Assembly: GCA_028719205.1 (NCBI GenBank)
Contig: JAQUKH010000006.1
Location: forward strand, 28,854 to 92,853
Direction of reading: 5' to 3'
DNA length: 64,000 nt
Source of the DNA: a bacterium
GTDB lineage: Bacteria; JACRDZ01; JAQUKH01
The notes below the pieces were generated by a model. The model was given only the letters and a program-made list of their open reading frames with translations, did no database searches and was not told the origin of the DNA. The position numbers were made by a program, and so were the translations under genes. Each line of letters begins with the position of its first letter. Within the stretch, counting starts at the first letter, position 1. This document shows, in pieces, positions 16,824-25,461 of this stretch.

Positions 16824-18341
16824 ATGCGAAAAAAATATTATTTAACTACACCATTATATTATGTAAATGATAAGCCCCATATAGGACATAGTTATACAAA
16901 TATCGCGGTAGACGCGATGGCCAGGTATCAAAGATCAAAAAGGGAAGAGGTTTTCTTTTTAACCGGCACCGATGAACACGGCAAGAAAGTTGAGCAGGCG
17001 GCCGAGGAGCGCGGTTTTACAGGGCAGGTATTAGCGGATCAGATGGTTGTAAGATTTCAGGATTTATGGAAAAGACTGAATATTTCTAACAATGAGTTTA
17101 TCCGTACAACAGAAAAACGCCATAAGATGGCAGTCGGGGCTGTGTTCAAAAAACTATTGGAAAAAGGAGATATTTATAAGGGCGAATATGAAGGATGGTA
17201 TTGCACGCCGTGTGAGACTTTTTTAACTGAAACCCAGGCGGAAAATAATTTATGCCCGGATTGCAGGCGGCCGCTCGAAAAATTAAAAGAGGAAAGCTAT
17301 TTTTTCAAAATGTCCGGGTATGAAAAAAAACTTCTGGAACATTTAGAAAACAATCCGGATTTTATTATTCCACATTCCCGTTATAATGAAGTTGTGAGTT
17401 TTGTCAAGGGAGGATTAACTGATCTTAGCATCAGCCGGACAAATTTCCAGTGGGGGATCCCTGTGCCGGGTGACCCAAAGCATATTATTTATGTATGGTT
17501 TGACGCGCTTTTGAATTATATTACGGTCGCGGGATATGGCGTAGAGAATAAAAAGCTTGAAGAGTTATGGCCGGCGGACATTCATTTTATGGGGAAGGAC
17601 ATACTTAAATTTCACGCGGTGATCTGGCCCGCGATCCTTTTCGCGCTTGGCCTCGAATTGCCCAAACATATTGCCGCGCACGGCTGGTGGACAGTCGATA
17701 AGAAAAAAATGTCTAAATCCCTGGGTAATGTGGTTGACCCGATAGAAATGATCGAAAGATTCGGCGTCGATCAATACCGCTATTTCCTGTTAAGAGAGAT
17801 CCCCTTCGGATCGGACGGCGATTTCTCGATCGATCTATTAATAAAAAGAATTAACGGCGACCTCGCGAATGACCTCGGAAATCTTCTGAACCGGACACTG
17901 GTAATGATAGAAAAATATAATGAGGGAATGGTACCGGAAAAAGGAACTCCTCAAAATGAATTAAAAGTAATGCTTGATGATGTTCTGCCAAAATTCAATA
18001 AAGCAATGGAAGGTGTTCAGTTCAGTGAGGCATTGACGGAGATCTGGAGGCTTGTGCGCCTTGCGAATAAATATATTGACACGCAGGCCCCGTGGAAATT
18101 AATAAAGGAAGGGAAAAAAGACGAAGCGTCAGCGGTTCTTTTTGATCTGGCCGAGGCCTTGAGGATAACAGCGATCCTGATCTATCCTTTTATGCCTGAG
18201 TCCTCGGAGAAGATCTTCAGTCAATTAGGTTTAACAGTAAATTCAGATAAAATCCTGCTCGAAGAAGCCGTCTGGGGAAAATTCCCTCCAAAGACCAAAA
18301 CAATCCGCGGTAATCCGATCTTTCCGAGAATTGAAAAGTAA
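16824..18341 (+). CDS. metG: Methionyl-tRNA synthetase
   Basis: 505 residues. Class I synthetase with the HIGH-type motif in PHIGHSYTN and the KMSKS loop in KKKMSKSLGNV. The zinc-binding connective domain is present with GWYCTPCETF and NLCPDCRRPLE (four Cys). GTDEHGKK, GKDILKFHAVIWPA and the anticodon-binding helical domain follow. It lacks the C-terminal dimerisation/tRNA-binding domain found in some bacteria. Last gene of the tsaD-to-metG run; it follows the RicT-like gene by two bases. Confidence 0.96.
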   Translation: MRKKYYLTTPLYYVNDKPHIGHSYTNIAVDAMARYQRSKREEVFFLTGTDEHGKKVEQAAEERGFTGQVLADQMVVRFQDLWKRLNISNNEFIRTTEKRHKMAVGAVFKKLLEKGDIYKGEYEGWYCTPCETFLTETQAENNLCPDCRRPLEKLKEESYFFKMSGYEKKLLEHLENNPDFIIPHSRYNEVVSFVKGGLTDLSISRTNFQWGIPVPGDPKHIIYVWFDALLNYITVAGYGVENKKLEELWPADIHFMGKDILKFHAVIWPAILFALGLELPKHIAAHGWWTVDKKKMSKSLGNVVDPIEMIERFGVDQYRYFLLREIPFGSDGDFSIDLLIKRINGDLANDLGNLLNRTLVMIEKYNEGMVPEKGTPQNELKVMLDDVLPKFNKAMEGVQFSEALTEIWRLVRLANKYIDTQAPWKLIKEGKKDEASAVLFDLAEALRITAILIYPFMPESSEKIFSQLGLTVNSDKILLEEAVWGKFPPKTKTIRGNPIFPRIEK

Positions 18342-18354
18342 CGCCATTAATTGC

Positions 18355-18383
18355 TTGATAAAGCTGAAAATTTGGTATATATA
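18355..18383 (+). promoter_or_regulatory. Promoter after metG
   Basis: TTGATA (18355-18360), 17-base spacer, TATATA (18378-18383). It would drive the small exported protein at 18443 and the esterase. Confidence 0.5.
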
Positions 18384-18442
18384 AATAACTAAAGTGATCA
18401 GTAAAGTTGAGATCCTTCAGGTTTCTAAAAGATGAGGTATTT

Positions 18443-18766
18443 ATGAGTTTGAAATTGTCGGTAATTTTGATATTTTTTGTTTCGGTTTTATTAACAGCAC
18501 AGGTAAAAGCCTTTGATCTGGACGCAGGTTTCGGAGCAGGGATATCCTGTTTTTACGAAAGAAGCGGCGGCAAGGCCCGAAATCTTTACAGATTGGGTGT
18601 TCCTTATCTTAAAGAAAAAAATATCAGTTTCGGTTTCAAAGAAGACGCAGGCGTTGACCTCTGGTTTCTTCCTGAAAAGAAAATTGAAGTTTCATTACTT
18701 TCCGCTATTACAATTACAAAAAACACAGATGGACCTTTCATATTCTGCGGCACTTGGAACTTTTAA
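18443..18766 (+). CDS. Exported small protein, possibly frameshifted near its end
   Basis: 107 residues from ATG 18443, chosen because GATGAGGT lies just upstream; a longer frame from 18407 lacks a ribosome site. A signal peptide runs to about residue 23 (TAQVKA), and the rest is beta-rich with Gly turns, like a short outer-membrane protein. After the A6 run at 18718-18723 the frame gives an unconvincing tail. The +1 frame instead gives MDLSYSAALGTF, a good outer-membrane beta strand, and its stop overlaps the next start as TAATG. This suggests a one-base slip in the A-run, real or from sequencing. Family unknown. Confidence 0.5.
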   Translation: MSLKLSVILIFFVSVLLTAQVKAFDLDAGFGAGISCFYERSGGKARNLYRLGVPYLKEKNISFGFKEDAGVDLWFLPEKKIEVSLLSAITITKNTDGPFIFCGTWNF

Positions 18767-18772
18767 AACCTA

Positions 18773-19402
18773 ATGAAAATAAAACACAATATCAAAAATC
18801 TGCGAATTTTGCTTCCGGTTTTTATTTTTTGCCTCCTCTCGGGTTGCTTAAAAGGTTCAACTAAACTTTCTCCTATTGATAAAGACGCCGTAGTACTTGC
18901 TTTTGGAGACAGCCTCACATTCGGCACGGGCGCGAAAATAAACGAAAGTTACCCCGCGGTTTTGGAAGGCCTCATTAACCGCAGAGTTATTAACGCTGGA
19001 GTGCCGGGAGAAGTTACACAAAACGGGCTTGAAAGGCTTCCTGCTTTGCTTGATGAATATCATCCTGCCTTGCTGATCTTATGCCACGGCGGGAATGACC
19101 TGCTCAGGAGGATGGATGAAAAACAGGCGATTAATAACATTAAAGCAATGATAAATCTTGCTAAAAGCAGGAATATCGATGTGGTCCTTATCGGTGTTCC
19201 AGAATTTGGTTTATTTTTATCAAGCGCCGGATTCTATAAAGATATCGCGGAAGAATTCAATATTCCATATGATGATGAAATACTGCCTGAAATTATAAGA
19301 AAACCCGATCTGAAAAGTGACCAGATCCATCCGAATGCGCAAGGCTACATAAAAATGGCCGAAACACTGGCGAAATTGCTTAAAAAATACGGGGCAATTT
19401 AG
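18773..19402 (+). CDS. GDSL-type esterase lipoprotein
   Basis: 209 residues with a lipobox (LLSGC, Cys at about 25). SGNH hydrolase blocks are all present: AFGDSLTFG with the catalytic Ser, INAGVPGE (Gly), HGGNDLL (Asn), and DQIHPNAQGY with the catalytic Asp and His. These enzymes (TesA type) hydrolyse acyl esters or thioesters; the lipid anchor places it in the periplasm or on a membrane. It probably shares a transcript with the small exported protein just upstream. It converges on mobA with a four-base overlap of the 3' ends. Confidence 0.88.
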   Translation: MKIKHNIKNLRILLPVFIFCLLSGCLKGSTKLSPIDKDAVVLAFGDSLTFGTGAKINESYPAVLEGLINRRVINAGVPGEVTQNGLERLPALLDEYHPALLILCHGGNDLLRRMDEKQAINNIKAMINLAKSRNIDVVLIGVPEFGLFLSSAGFYKDIAEEFNIPYDDEILPEIIRKPDLKSDQIHPNAQGYIKMAETLAKLLKKYGAI

Positions 19403-20013
19403 CTGATTATTTTTTTTATTGTTCTTGCCATGATCCTCGCGTTTTCCAGGTCTTCGAGCGTATTTACGTTAAAGAAACTTTTTCCTTCACGGTCATATTT
19501 TTTTAATTCAAGTTCCTGAACATATTTAGTTTTTAAATGAGATGTGATATCAAGCACCTTTAGTTTATTGGTGCTTATCTGGTTTTCAATAACAGGAAGG
19601 CAGTTTTTTGAATAGAAACCATGGAGAGGCATTAATTGTCCCTGCCAGCAAGGGATCAAAAGGTTGCAACTTGAAAATTTCGAATAAAGAAAGCTTATAA
19701 CGTTTTCATTAAGAAAAGGGAGGTCGCAGGAGACAACAAAATTATTTTTTGTCTCTGAAATACTTAGCCCTGTGAGAATTCCTCCAAGGGGGCCTTTGTC
19801 AGGAATGATATCTTTATATATTTTTAAACCTGAAGACCTGAAAAGAACCGGATTGTTGGCAATGATGATGATCTCTGAAAACAATTTTTGTAGAACATCA
19901 AATTCTCTTTCAAAAATTGTCTTATTAGCGACATCAACAAAGGCTTTATTTTGGCCTAAACGGCTTGATTTTCCGCCGGCCAGGAGAATGGCAGTTGTAT
20001 CGGTTAATTCCAT
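19399..20013 (-). CDS. mobA: Molybdenum cofactor guanylyltransferase
   Basis: 204 residues. MobA attaches GMP to molybdopterin to make MGD for DMSO-reductase-type enzymes. The start AILLAGGKSSRLGQNKAF is the GTP-binding loop, and SCDLPFLN contains the metal-binding Asp. Length fits. The start codon abuts the tatA stop, so mobA is translated right after tatA, which is meaningful because many Mo-bisMGD enzymes are Tat substrates. A generic nucleotidyltransferase is the alternative. Confidence 0.87.
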   Translation of the reverse strand: MELTDTTAILLAGGKSSRLGQNKAFVDVANKTIFEREFDVLQKLFSEIIIIANNPVLFRSSGLKIYKDIIPDKGPLGGILTGLSISETKNNFVVSCDLPFLNENVISFLYSKFSSCNLLIPCWQGQLMPLHGFYSKNCLPVIENQISTNKLKVLDITSHLKTKYVQELELKKYDREGKSFFNVNTLEDLENARIMARTIKKIIS

Positions 20014-20226
20014 TTATCCTTTTAATTCTTTTTTATCTTCAGTGGTTTTTGCGCTGTTTTCTTTAGCCTTTTTATCTTCTTCATCTTCACCGTTCATTGC
20101 CTTTTTAAAATTATTAACACCTTTTCCAAGGGCTTTTCCAACTTCAGGCAGTTTTCCAGGCCCAAAAATTATTAACGCGATAACAAGTATAATGATCAAT
20201 TCGCCAATGCCTAAATTACCGAACAT
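20014..20226 (-). CDS. tatA: Twin-arginine translocase subunit TatA/TatE
   Basis: 70 residues from the ATG at 20226, which has a strong AAGGAGG site seven bases upstream; an upstream Met at 20253 is unlikely. [34 protein letters not shown] is cut here into its parts: a short N-terminal FGNLG, one membrane helix ([14 protein letters not shown]), the FGP hinge, and the amphipathic helix [14 protein letters not shown] charged Glu/Lys tail follows. It forms the pore of the Tat pathway exporting folded proteins. TatB and TatC are not in the window. Encoded directly before mobA. Confidence 0.93.
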   Translation of the reverse strand: MFGNLGIGELIIILVIALIIFGPGKLPEVGKALGKGVNNFKKAMNGEDEEDKKAKENSAKTTEDKKELKG

Positions 20227-20248
20227 GTTTACCTCCTTCAATGAACAC

Positions 20249-20308
20249 ATCATCCCGGCTTATTTTCGGGATGATAGTGTGAATTGAACCCCGATGTAAC
20301 ATCGGGGT
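20249..20308. repeat. Two adjacent hairpins between hisI and tatA
   Basis: ATCATCCCG/CGGGATGAT (20249-20257 and 20267-20275), then ACCCCGATG/CATCGGGGT (20288-20296 and 20300-20308), both perfect nine-base stems. They follow the hisI stop on the minus strand. Neither has a T-tract, so they may be extragenic repeats, mRNA processing sites or a weak terminator. Confidence 0.6.
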
Positions 20309-20324
20309 CAATGTGGACAACAAC

Positions 20325-20708
20325 TTATTTTTTATTATACACCTTTTCAGGGTCAAAAACTTTGCATTTTTTTATTATCGTAAGTTTATTCCCGTCAACT
20401 TTACGATAGAAACAGGTATTATATCCTGTATGGCACGCGGCGCCGCCTACTTGTTCAATCTTCAGGACTACAGCGTCAATATCACAATCAACAAGGATTT
20501 CTTTAACAATTTGTATATTTCCTGATTCTTCACCTTTCATCCACAGTTTATTGCGTGAACGGCTGTAAAAATGGGCCTTACCAGTTTTTAAAGTTTTATC
20601 CCAGGCTTCTTTATTCATAAACGCGAGCATTAATACTTCGTTTGTTTTATGATCCTGGATAACAGCCGTTATCATTCCGTTTAATTTGCTAAAATCAAGT
20701 TCCAGCAT
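20325..20708 (-). CDS. hisI: Phosphoribosyl-AMP cyclohydrolase
   Basis: 127 residues from ATG 20708 (GGAG eight bases upstream); the longer frame from 20759 has no ribosome site. It opens the adenine ring of phosphoribosyl-AMP in histidine synthesis. [36 protein letters not shown], the metal-binding VDCDIDAVV and the Cys-bearing [11 protein letters not shown] are all characteristic. This is the stand-alone HisI form without the HisE pyrophosphohydrolase domain. No other his gene is in the window. Confidence 0.95.
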   Translation of the reverse strand: MLELDFSKLNGMITAVIQDHKTNEVLMLAFMNKEAWDKTLKTGKAHFYSRSRNKLWMKGEESGNIQIVKEILVDCDIDAVVLKIEQVGGAACHTGYNTCFYRKVDGNKLTIIKKCKVFDPEKVYNKK

Positions 20709-20825
20709 TAAATATTTCTCCTTTTTATCCCAAATTTCATTGTTTTGAATGTCCGTCATGAATAATATAGCATATTTTTGTTTAATTGACTATGTCCATT
20801 CAGAATAGTCTCTTTCCCGTTTTCT

Positions 20826-21644
20826 TCATTTTTCATTTGCCGGTGTTTCAGAAATTTGTTTAGCAATTTCCGTGATATCGCTGGCTGGCAGGATCACCGG
20901 CATAAAACCGCCCGCGCCTGAACCTGAAAACATGGAACTCATAATATTTGTACTTGATTGGATCGTGCGGAACACAAAGATCCCTATGCATTTACCGTCA
21001 AGTGAAAATGCCGGAGTACCTATCCCGGTCGCTCCGGAGACAATATAAAACAGCCTGGGTTTTTCAATAACAGCTTCAATGCGTCCCAACACTATGGAAG
21101 ATGTCCATGAGGCAATTTTCCCTAAACGGCTTAAAATGATAATTTGATCCAATGGCTGTAATTGTATTGTTTCTTTTATGTTTGCCGATGGTAACGCGGC
21201 AACCTTTTCGGCAGGCTGAATAAAAGCCAAGTCCAGGTCTTTATCCCTTAAAACAATTTTTCCCGGGATCTCCTGTCCGTCATTCAAATGTATTTTAATA
21301 TCACTGATCTCGCTTTCCCATTTTAATTCAGATGTTTGCATAGAACTGCTTTCAGATATTTTGTTCATTAACACAGAAGGTTCAGTAGTCATAAGTGAAA
21401 CAACGGTAAGGCCGGAAGGATCGATCACTGTTCCTATGATCTCAGAGGGAGTTTCACTATTGCCGAATTCTTTGCCCTGCATGGTCATTTTTTGTTTGAT
21501 CACCAGTTTTACTATCACTACACTGTTCTCAAATTTAGTTTTTACCTCCCTTGCCTGTGAAGCTATGTCGTCGGCATATACCCGGGTCTGGAATAAAAAA
21601 GCGGTTATAATAAGACCAATCATGATTTTTTTTGCATTGAACAT
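20826..21644 (-). CDS. HtrA-like protein lacking catalytic His and Ser (pseudoprotease)
   Basis: 272 residues with a signal peptide (about 1-24, ending RVYA). The fold follows trypsin-like HtrA proteases: a GTVIDPSGLTVV strand pair, DKDLDLAFIQP at the Asp position, and GTPAFSLDGKCIGIFV at the end. By alignment to the neighbour at 21654, the catalytic His site reads SLMT (Met for His) and the Ser site reads GIGTP (Ile for Ser). Only the Asp is kept, so it cannot be a serine protease. It lies nine bases downstream of the active-looking paralogue in the same operon and may regulate or scaffold it. Confidence 0.8.
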   Translation of the reverse strand: MFNAKKIMIGLIITAFLFQTRVYADDIASQAREVKTKFENSVVIVKLVIKQKMTMQGKEFGNSETPSEIIGTVIDPSGLTVVSLMTTEPSVLMNKISESSSMQTSELKWESEISDIKIHLNDGQEIPGKIVLRDKDLDLAFIQPAEKVAALPSANIKETIQLQPLDQIIILSRLGKIASWTSSIVLGRIEAVIEKPRLFYIVSGATGIGTPAFSLDGKCIGIFVFRTIQSSTNIMSSMFSGSGAGGFMPVILPASDITEIAKQISETPANEK

Positions 21645-21653
21645 TTTTTCTCC

Positions 21654-23720
21654 TTATTTTTTCCCCCAATCCGGTTCAGTTTCAATAAAATTATAGCTGA
21701 TATCCCTGAGCACCTGAAAAACCACATATTTTGGTTTATCCTGAGAGATCTTTTGCATAACATTCTTTAATTCAAAAACATCTTTGATTTTTTCGCCGTT
21801 TATAGACACGATCAGATCATTTACCGCCATATAAGAAAGCCTGGCCCAGCCGCCTTCACTTACGCCTGTTACCAGCACTCCATTCTGTTTTTCTTCCCAT
21901 TTTTCCTGCACCTGGTCAAAAAATGTTATGTCCCTGGCGGCAAATTCAAAATTATTGTCCTGGTATTTTTTCATTTCGCGGTCCAGTTTTGGCGATGGAA
22001 CGAGTTCTACTTCTATTTCTTTTTCTTCTTTTCCCCGCAATATATTTAATTTCACTATGCTTCCGATCTTATATTGCCTGATTAAATTCTCAAAGGTTTC
22101 TACATCCTCGGGTTGATTCGCGGTAACCGGTTCTTTGTCGAGAAATACAATAATATCTCCGGTCATTAACCCGGCTTTTTCAGCGCTGCTTTTTGGATAA
22201 ACCATCGTAACCCGTACACCCGCGTTATATTTATTTAAATCCATAATTTTCGCGATATCTTTTGTTACGGCCTGGAATTTCGCCGGAAGCCACGCTTTTC
22301 TTGCTTCTCTTCCAGGATCTTCCAGATTTTTTATCCCAAGTTTTACAACAGTTACAAATTCTTCGGATTTTCTCTCGAAAGATACTTTTACGGGAACGGG
22401 CTCGGTTTTATCTTTTACAATATCGGATGTGATTTTCAGAAGTTCATCTATATTTTTTATAGGGGTGTCTCCGATCCCTGTGATAATATCCTGCGATTGA
22501 ATACCCGGTTTTGCTTCGCCGCATGGCCCGCCTTGTCTTGTATTATTAACAATAACTCCGTCCCTGCTTTCTCTTTTTAATTCTTTTGCCGTAAGCAGAG
22601 AAATGTTATTGGCGGTCATTCCCCATTCTTTTAATTCGTATTTTTTCAATTGGGCATTCTCTCTTTTTATAGTGGACATACTAAATATATTTTCTTTGCC
22701 GTCACGTAAAACAACAGAGTCTATTTTCGATCCGACAGGTAAATTAGCGATTAATTTATTAAAGGCCGGAAGTTCTTCCACTGAATTAGCCGATACTTCG
22801 GCTCCGGCAAGTTTTACCAGAATATCTCCGGGTAATAATCCCGCTTTTTCAGCTGGAGAATCTTTTATCGTACTGCTTACAAGAAGGCCTTTTTTAACAG
22901 ACGATGATTTTAAGAGAGGCTGGACGTTTAAACCGATCCAGCTTCTTTCTATTTCAGATGATTGAATTATTTTTTCCGCCGACTCCCTGGCGATATTTCC
23001 CGGGATTGCTCCGCTTAATCCAAAACCTATTTCATTTATCCCGATAATTTCCCCGTCAAGATTGACCAGCGGCCCGCCTGAATTTCCGCCGTAGATCGCC
23101 GCGTCATGGCCGATCCATTTAATAAGCGTTCCGACATCTTCGCCGTCCAGGGTAAACCTGTTGAACGGCCAGAAAAGCTGGGGCATGACCATTTCGGTGT
23201 TACTGATAATCCCTAAGGTAACAGATTGTGACAATGCCAGGGGGCTTCCCATCGCGAGGCAGTTATCGCCAACTTTTACTTTTAAAGAATCTCCGAAACT
23301 CGCCGTGGGAAATTCTTTCATTTTTTCAGATTTTAATTTAATAACAGAAATGTCGGTCAGTGCGTCCGTGCCGATAAGTTCCGCCTCTACTTCCTCCCGG
23401 TTTGACATTGTGCATACGATGCGTTTTGCCTTACCGGCTACATGATGGTTTGTAACCGCGAATCCGTTTTTACTGATAATAACGCCGCTTCCGGAGGCTT
23501 CGTGTTTTTCCTCCCTTCCATCATCATATTCCACGAAAACGACATGGATCCTGACAAGCGCGGGTTTAACCTTCGCGATTGCCTCTGTTATTTTCTCATG
23601 CAGTGACCCGGAGATCTCCCTGGAATCAGGCGCGTAATATTTTTTCCCCGCGCAGGAAAGGCTTGTTAATGTGATAATTATAATAATAACTAATTCTTTT
23701 ATTTGGGATTTTGAGAGCAT
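21654..23720 (-). CDS. HtrA/DegP-like serine protease with several PDZ domains (lipoprotein)
   Basis: 688 residues with a lipobox ending LSC (Cys23). The trypsin-like domain (about 40-255) has the full triad: His93 in TNHHVAG, Asp123 in LTDISVIKL and Ser214 in GGNSGGPLV. PDZ-like domains then follow at roughly 265-350, 375-455, 490-590 and 600-685, more than the one or two usual in DegP/DegS. It is likely a membrane-anchored periplasmic quality-control protease. It is followed by an inactive paralogue and preceded at some distance by the DUF1259 gene. Confidence 0.88.
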   Translation of the reverse strand: MLSKSQIKELVIIIIITLTSLSCAGKKYYAPDSREISGSLHEKITEAIAKVKPALVRIHVVFVEYDDGREEKHEASGSGVIISKNGFAVTNHHVAGKAKRIVCTMSNREEVEAELIGTDALTDISVIKLKSEKMKEFPTASFGDSLKVKVGDNCLAMGSPLALSQSVTLGIISNTEMVMPQLFWPFNRFTLDGEDVGTLIKWIGHDAAIYGGNSGGPLVNLDGEIIGINEIGFGLSGAIPGNIARESAEKIIQSSEIERSWIGLNVQPLLKSSSVKKGLLVSSTIKDSPAEKAGLLPGDILVKLAGAEVSANSVEELPAFNKLIANLPVGSKIDSVVLRDGKENIFSMSTIKRENAQLKKYELKEWGMTANNISLLTAKELKRESRDGVIVNNTRQGGPCGEAKPGIQSQDIITGIGDTPIKNIDELLKITSDIVKDKTEPVPVKVSFERKSEEFVTVVKLGIKNLEDPGREARKAWLPAKFQAVTKDIAKIMDLNKYNAGVRVTMVYPKSSAEKAGLMTGDIIVFLDKEPVTANQPEDVETFENLIRQYKIGSIVKLNILRGKEEKEIEVELVPSPKLDREMKKYQDNNFEFAARDITFFDQVQEKWEEKQNGVLVTGVSEGGWARLSYMAVNDLIVSINGEKIKDVFELKNVMQKISQDKPKYVVFQVLRDISYNFIETEPDWGKK

Positions 23721-23813
23721 TTGTTGTTTTGTCCTTTTCTTTTATATCATTTAAAAATATAATAATGTATTCTATCATTTATTTTCCCTTCGTCAAATGG
23801 TTTTATTGAATAG

Positions 23814-24713
23814 TCAATTTTTTTGGGTATCAAGAGCCGCTTTCAAACCTTTCGAGAGATCACCCGCCGGACCGGCACCCCAGAAATGCAGGAAAATCAT
23901 CCTTGGATCTTCCATAAGCATATGGTTATGGATCGATACAATGTTTATTTTGGCATTACGCAAAGCCTTCAATACATCTTGGACTTCCTGTTCAAGCATT
24001 ACAAAATCACCGTCCACAACCGCTTTATCATCGCTGCCCGCGAAAGCAGCCCAGGTATTCACGCCCATTGTTTCTCCCATTTCATCATCATTCATTTTTG
24101 TTGTACGTCCGATTATAACCTTATAAACACCGTTTTTAAACTCTCCCTTTTGACCGATGATCTCTTCAATTTTCTTCGGGTCAAGCGTGCTTCCGGAAGG
24201 ATCCAGGGTAGAAAAAGGTTTCTCGCCTTTTCCCCCGGAAGTTTCTGTTATTTTTTTAAACATTTTTCCTATTGCCCCGGCCAGCTTTTCCGTCGTACTA
24301 CTTCCGTCGAAATGCATGAACATGACACGTGGTTTATCCCACAGGAAATGATTATGCAGGGCCGTTACTTTAAGCCCGTTTTCGAGCATGGTATCCATTA
24401 CGGGATTGACCTGATCTTCAAGCAGGACGGTGTCTCCCATAACCACGGCGCTGTCATTAATGATCTTAAAAGCGGCCCAGCTCGCGAGTCCCATCGAAAC
24501 CGGCAGGTTTACACCTGCTACATTGACCTTTATATCCGAACGGGGGAAATTTACTTTGTAAACATTTTCTTTTTCCGTAAATTCTCCATGCGCGTTAGTC
24601 AGCCTGTCGATCATATCAAAAGTTGATTGTTCGATCTTTGCCCCGGCGGAAAGCCCGCCCGGCAAAAAAACAAACACAAAAAACATAACGATTAAAACTA
24701 TATATTTTTTCAT
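23814..24713 (-). CDS. DUF1259 (LppY/LpqO-like) secreted protein
   Basis: 299 residues with a signal peptide (about 1-24). It contains two copies of a similar module: NVAGVNLPVSMGLASWAAFK...ALHNHFLWDKPRVMFMHF is split here as copy 1 (about 50-135), and MGVNTWAAFAG...SIHNHMLMEDPRMIFLHFW as copy 2 (about 205-285). The HNH and FxH residues in each copy look like a metal or cofactor site. This two-module layout is typical of DUF1259, known from actinobacterial LppY/LpqO proteins; function unknown. It follows the ABC ATPase gene by 21 bases with a good AGGAGAG site. Confidence 0.85.
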   Translation of the reverse strand: MKKYIVLIVMFFVFVFLPGGLSAGAKIEQSTFDMIDRLTNAHGEFTEKENVYKVNFPRSDIKVNVAGVNLPVSMGLASWAAFKIINDSAVVMGDTVLLEDQVNPVMDTMLENGLKVTALHNHFLWDKPRVMFMHFDGSSTTEKLAGAIGKMFKKITETSGGKGEKPFSTLDPSGSTLDPKKIEEIIGQKGEFKNGVYKVIIGRTTKMNDDEMGETMGVNTWAAFAGSDDKAVVDGDFVMLEQEVQDVLKALRNAKINIVSIHNHMLMEDPRMIFLHFWGAGPAGDLSKGLKAALDTQKN

Positions 24714-24734
24714 ATTGCTCTCCTCTCTTTTTTT

Positions 24735-25457
24735 TCATTCAAATACAAAAGGCGTCAGAAGTTTTTTTATAAAAGGGGTTTTTGGATATCTCATTATCTC
24801 ACCAATATTTCCGATCTGTTCGATCTTCCCATCGATTAAAATGGCAATGCGTCCAGCTAGGAAGATAGCATCCTCGTGATTATGTGTAACAAGGATCACG
24901 GGAATATGAATTTTATTAAAAAGCTCTTTCAATTGTTTCGCGATATCTGATTTTGTGACCTGATCTATATTTGAAAGAGGTTCGTCCAGGAGAAGCAGGC
25001 ATGGTTCTATCGCCAGGGCGCGCGCCAATCCGACTCTTTGTTTTTCGCCTCCCGAAAGTTCCTTTATTCTCTTTTCCTTATAATTTTCGAGTTCTACCAG
25101 TTTAAGCATCTCAATGGACTTTTTTTCTCTTTCATTTTTAGGAATGCCCCTGATCCGTAATCCATAGGAAACATTTTCCATGACATTAAGATGCGTAAAA
25201 AGCCCATAATCTTGCGGCAAATATCCGATACAGTGTTCCTCTATGCTGGTATTTGTTATGTCCCTGTCATTTAAAAATATTCTGCCTTTTCCCGGGGGAA
25301 TGATACCTAATATAGTAAGCAGGAGTGTGCTTTTCCCGCTTCCGGAAGGCCCCATTATGATAAGAGTTTCTTTGCCTTCAACATCGAGTGAAAGCCCATT
25401 TATTACTATTTTATCAGCGTAACCGGATTCAATATTTTGTATTGATAGGCCTTTCAT
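24735..25457 (-). CDS. ABC transporter ATPase, molybdate/tungstate type
   Basis: 240 residues with complete motifs: Walker A GPSGSGKS, Q-loop YLPQDYGLFTHLNVMENV, signature LSGGEKQRVGLARAL, Walker B LLLLDEPLSNID and H-loop VTHNHEDA. It lacks the extra regulatory domain of long ModC proteins, as in TupC/WtpC-like ATPases. It energises uptake with the permease encoded four bases upstream. Close location of mobA and tatA supports molybdate or tungstate, but sulfate or other oxyanions cannot be excluded. Confidence 0.85.
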   Translation of the reverse strand: MKGLSIQNIESGYADKIVINGLSLDVEGKETLIIMGPSGSGKSTLLLTILGIIPPGKGRIFLNDRDITNTSIEEHCIGYLPQDYGLFTHLNVMENVSYGLRIRGIPKNEREKKSIEMLKLVELENYKEKRIKELSGGEKQRVGLARALAIEPCLLLLDEPLSNIDQVTKSDIAKQLKELFNKIHIPVILVTHNHEDAIFLAGRIAILIDGKIEQIGNIGEIMRYPKTPFIKKLLTPFVFE

Positions 25458-25461
25458 TCAA

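Noticed and set aside
20760-20825. Extended -10 (TGCTATATT) promoter for hisI
   Set aside because: No matching -35 box and hisI may be read from upstream; too weak to list.
23823-24626. Long plus-strand frame opposite the DUF1259 gene
   Set aside because: A shadow frame; the minus-strand gene has a signal peptide, ribosome site and a family pattern.
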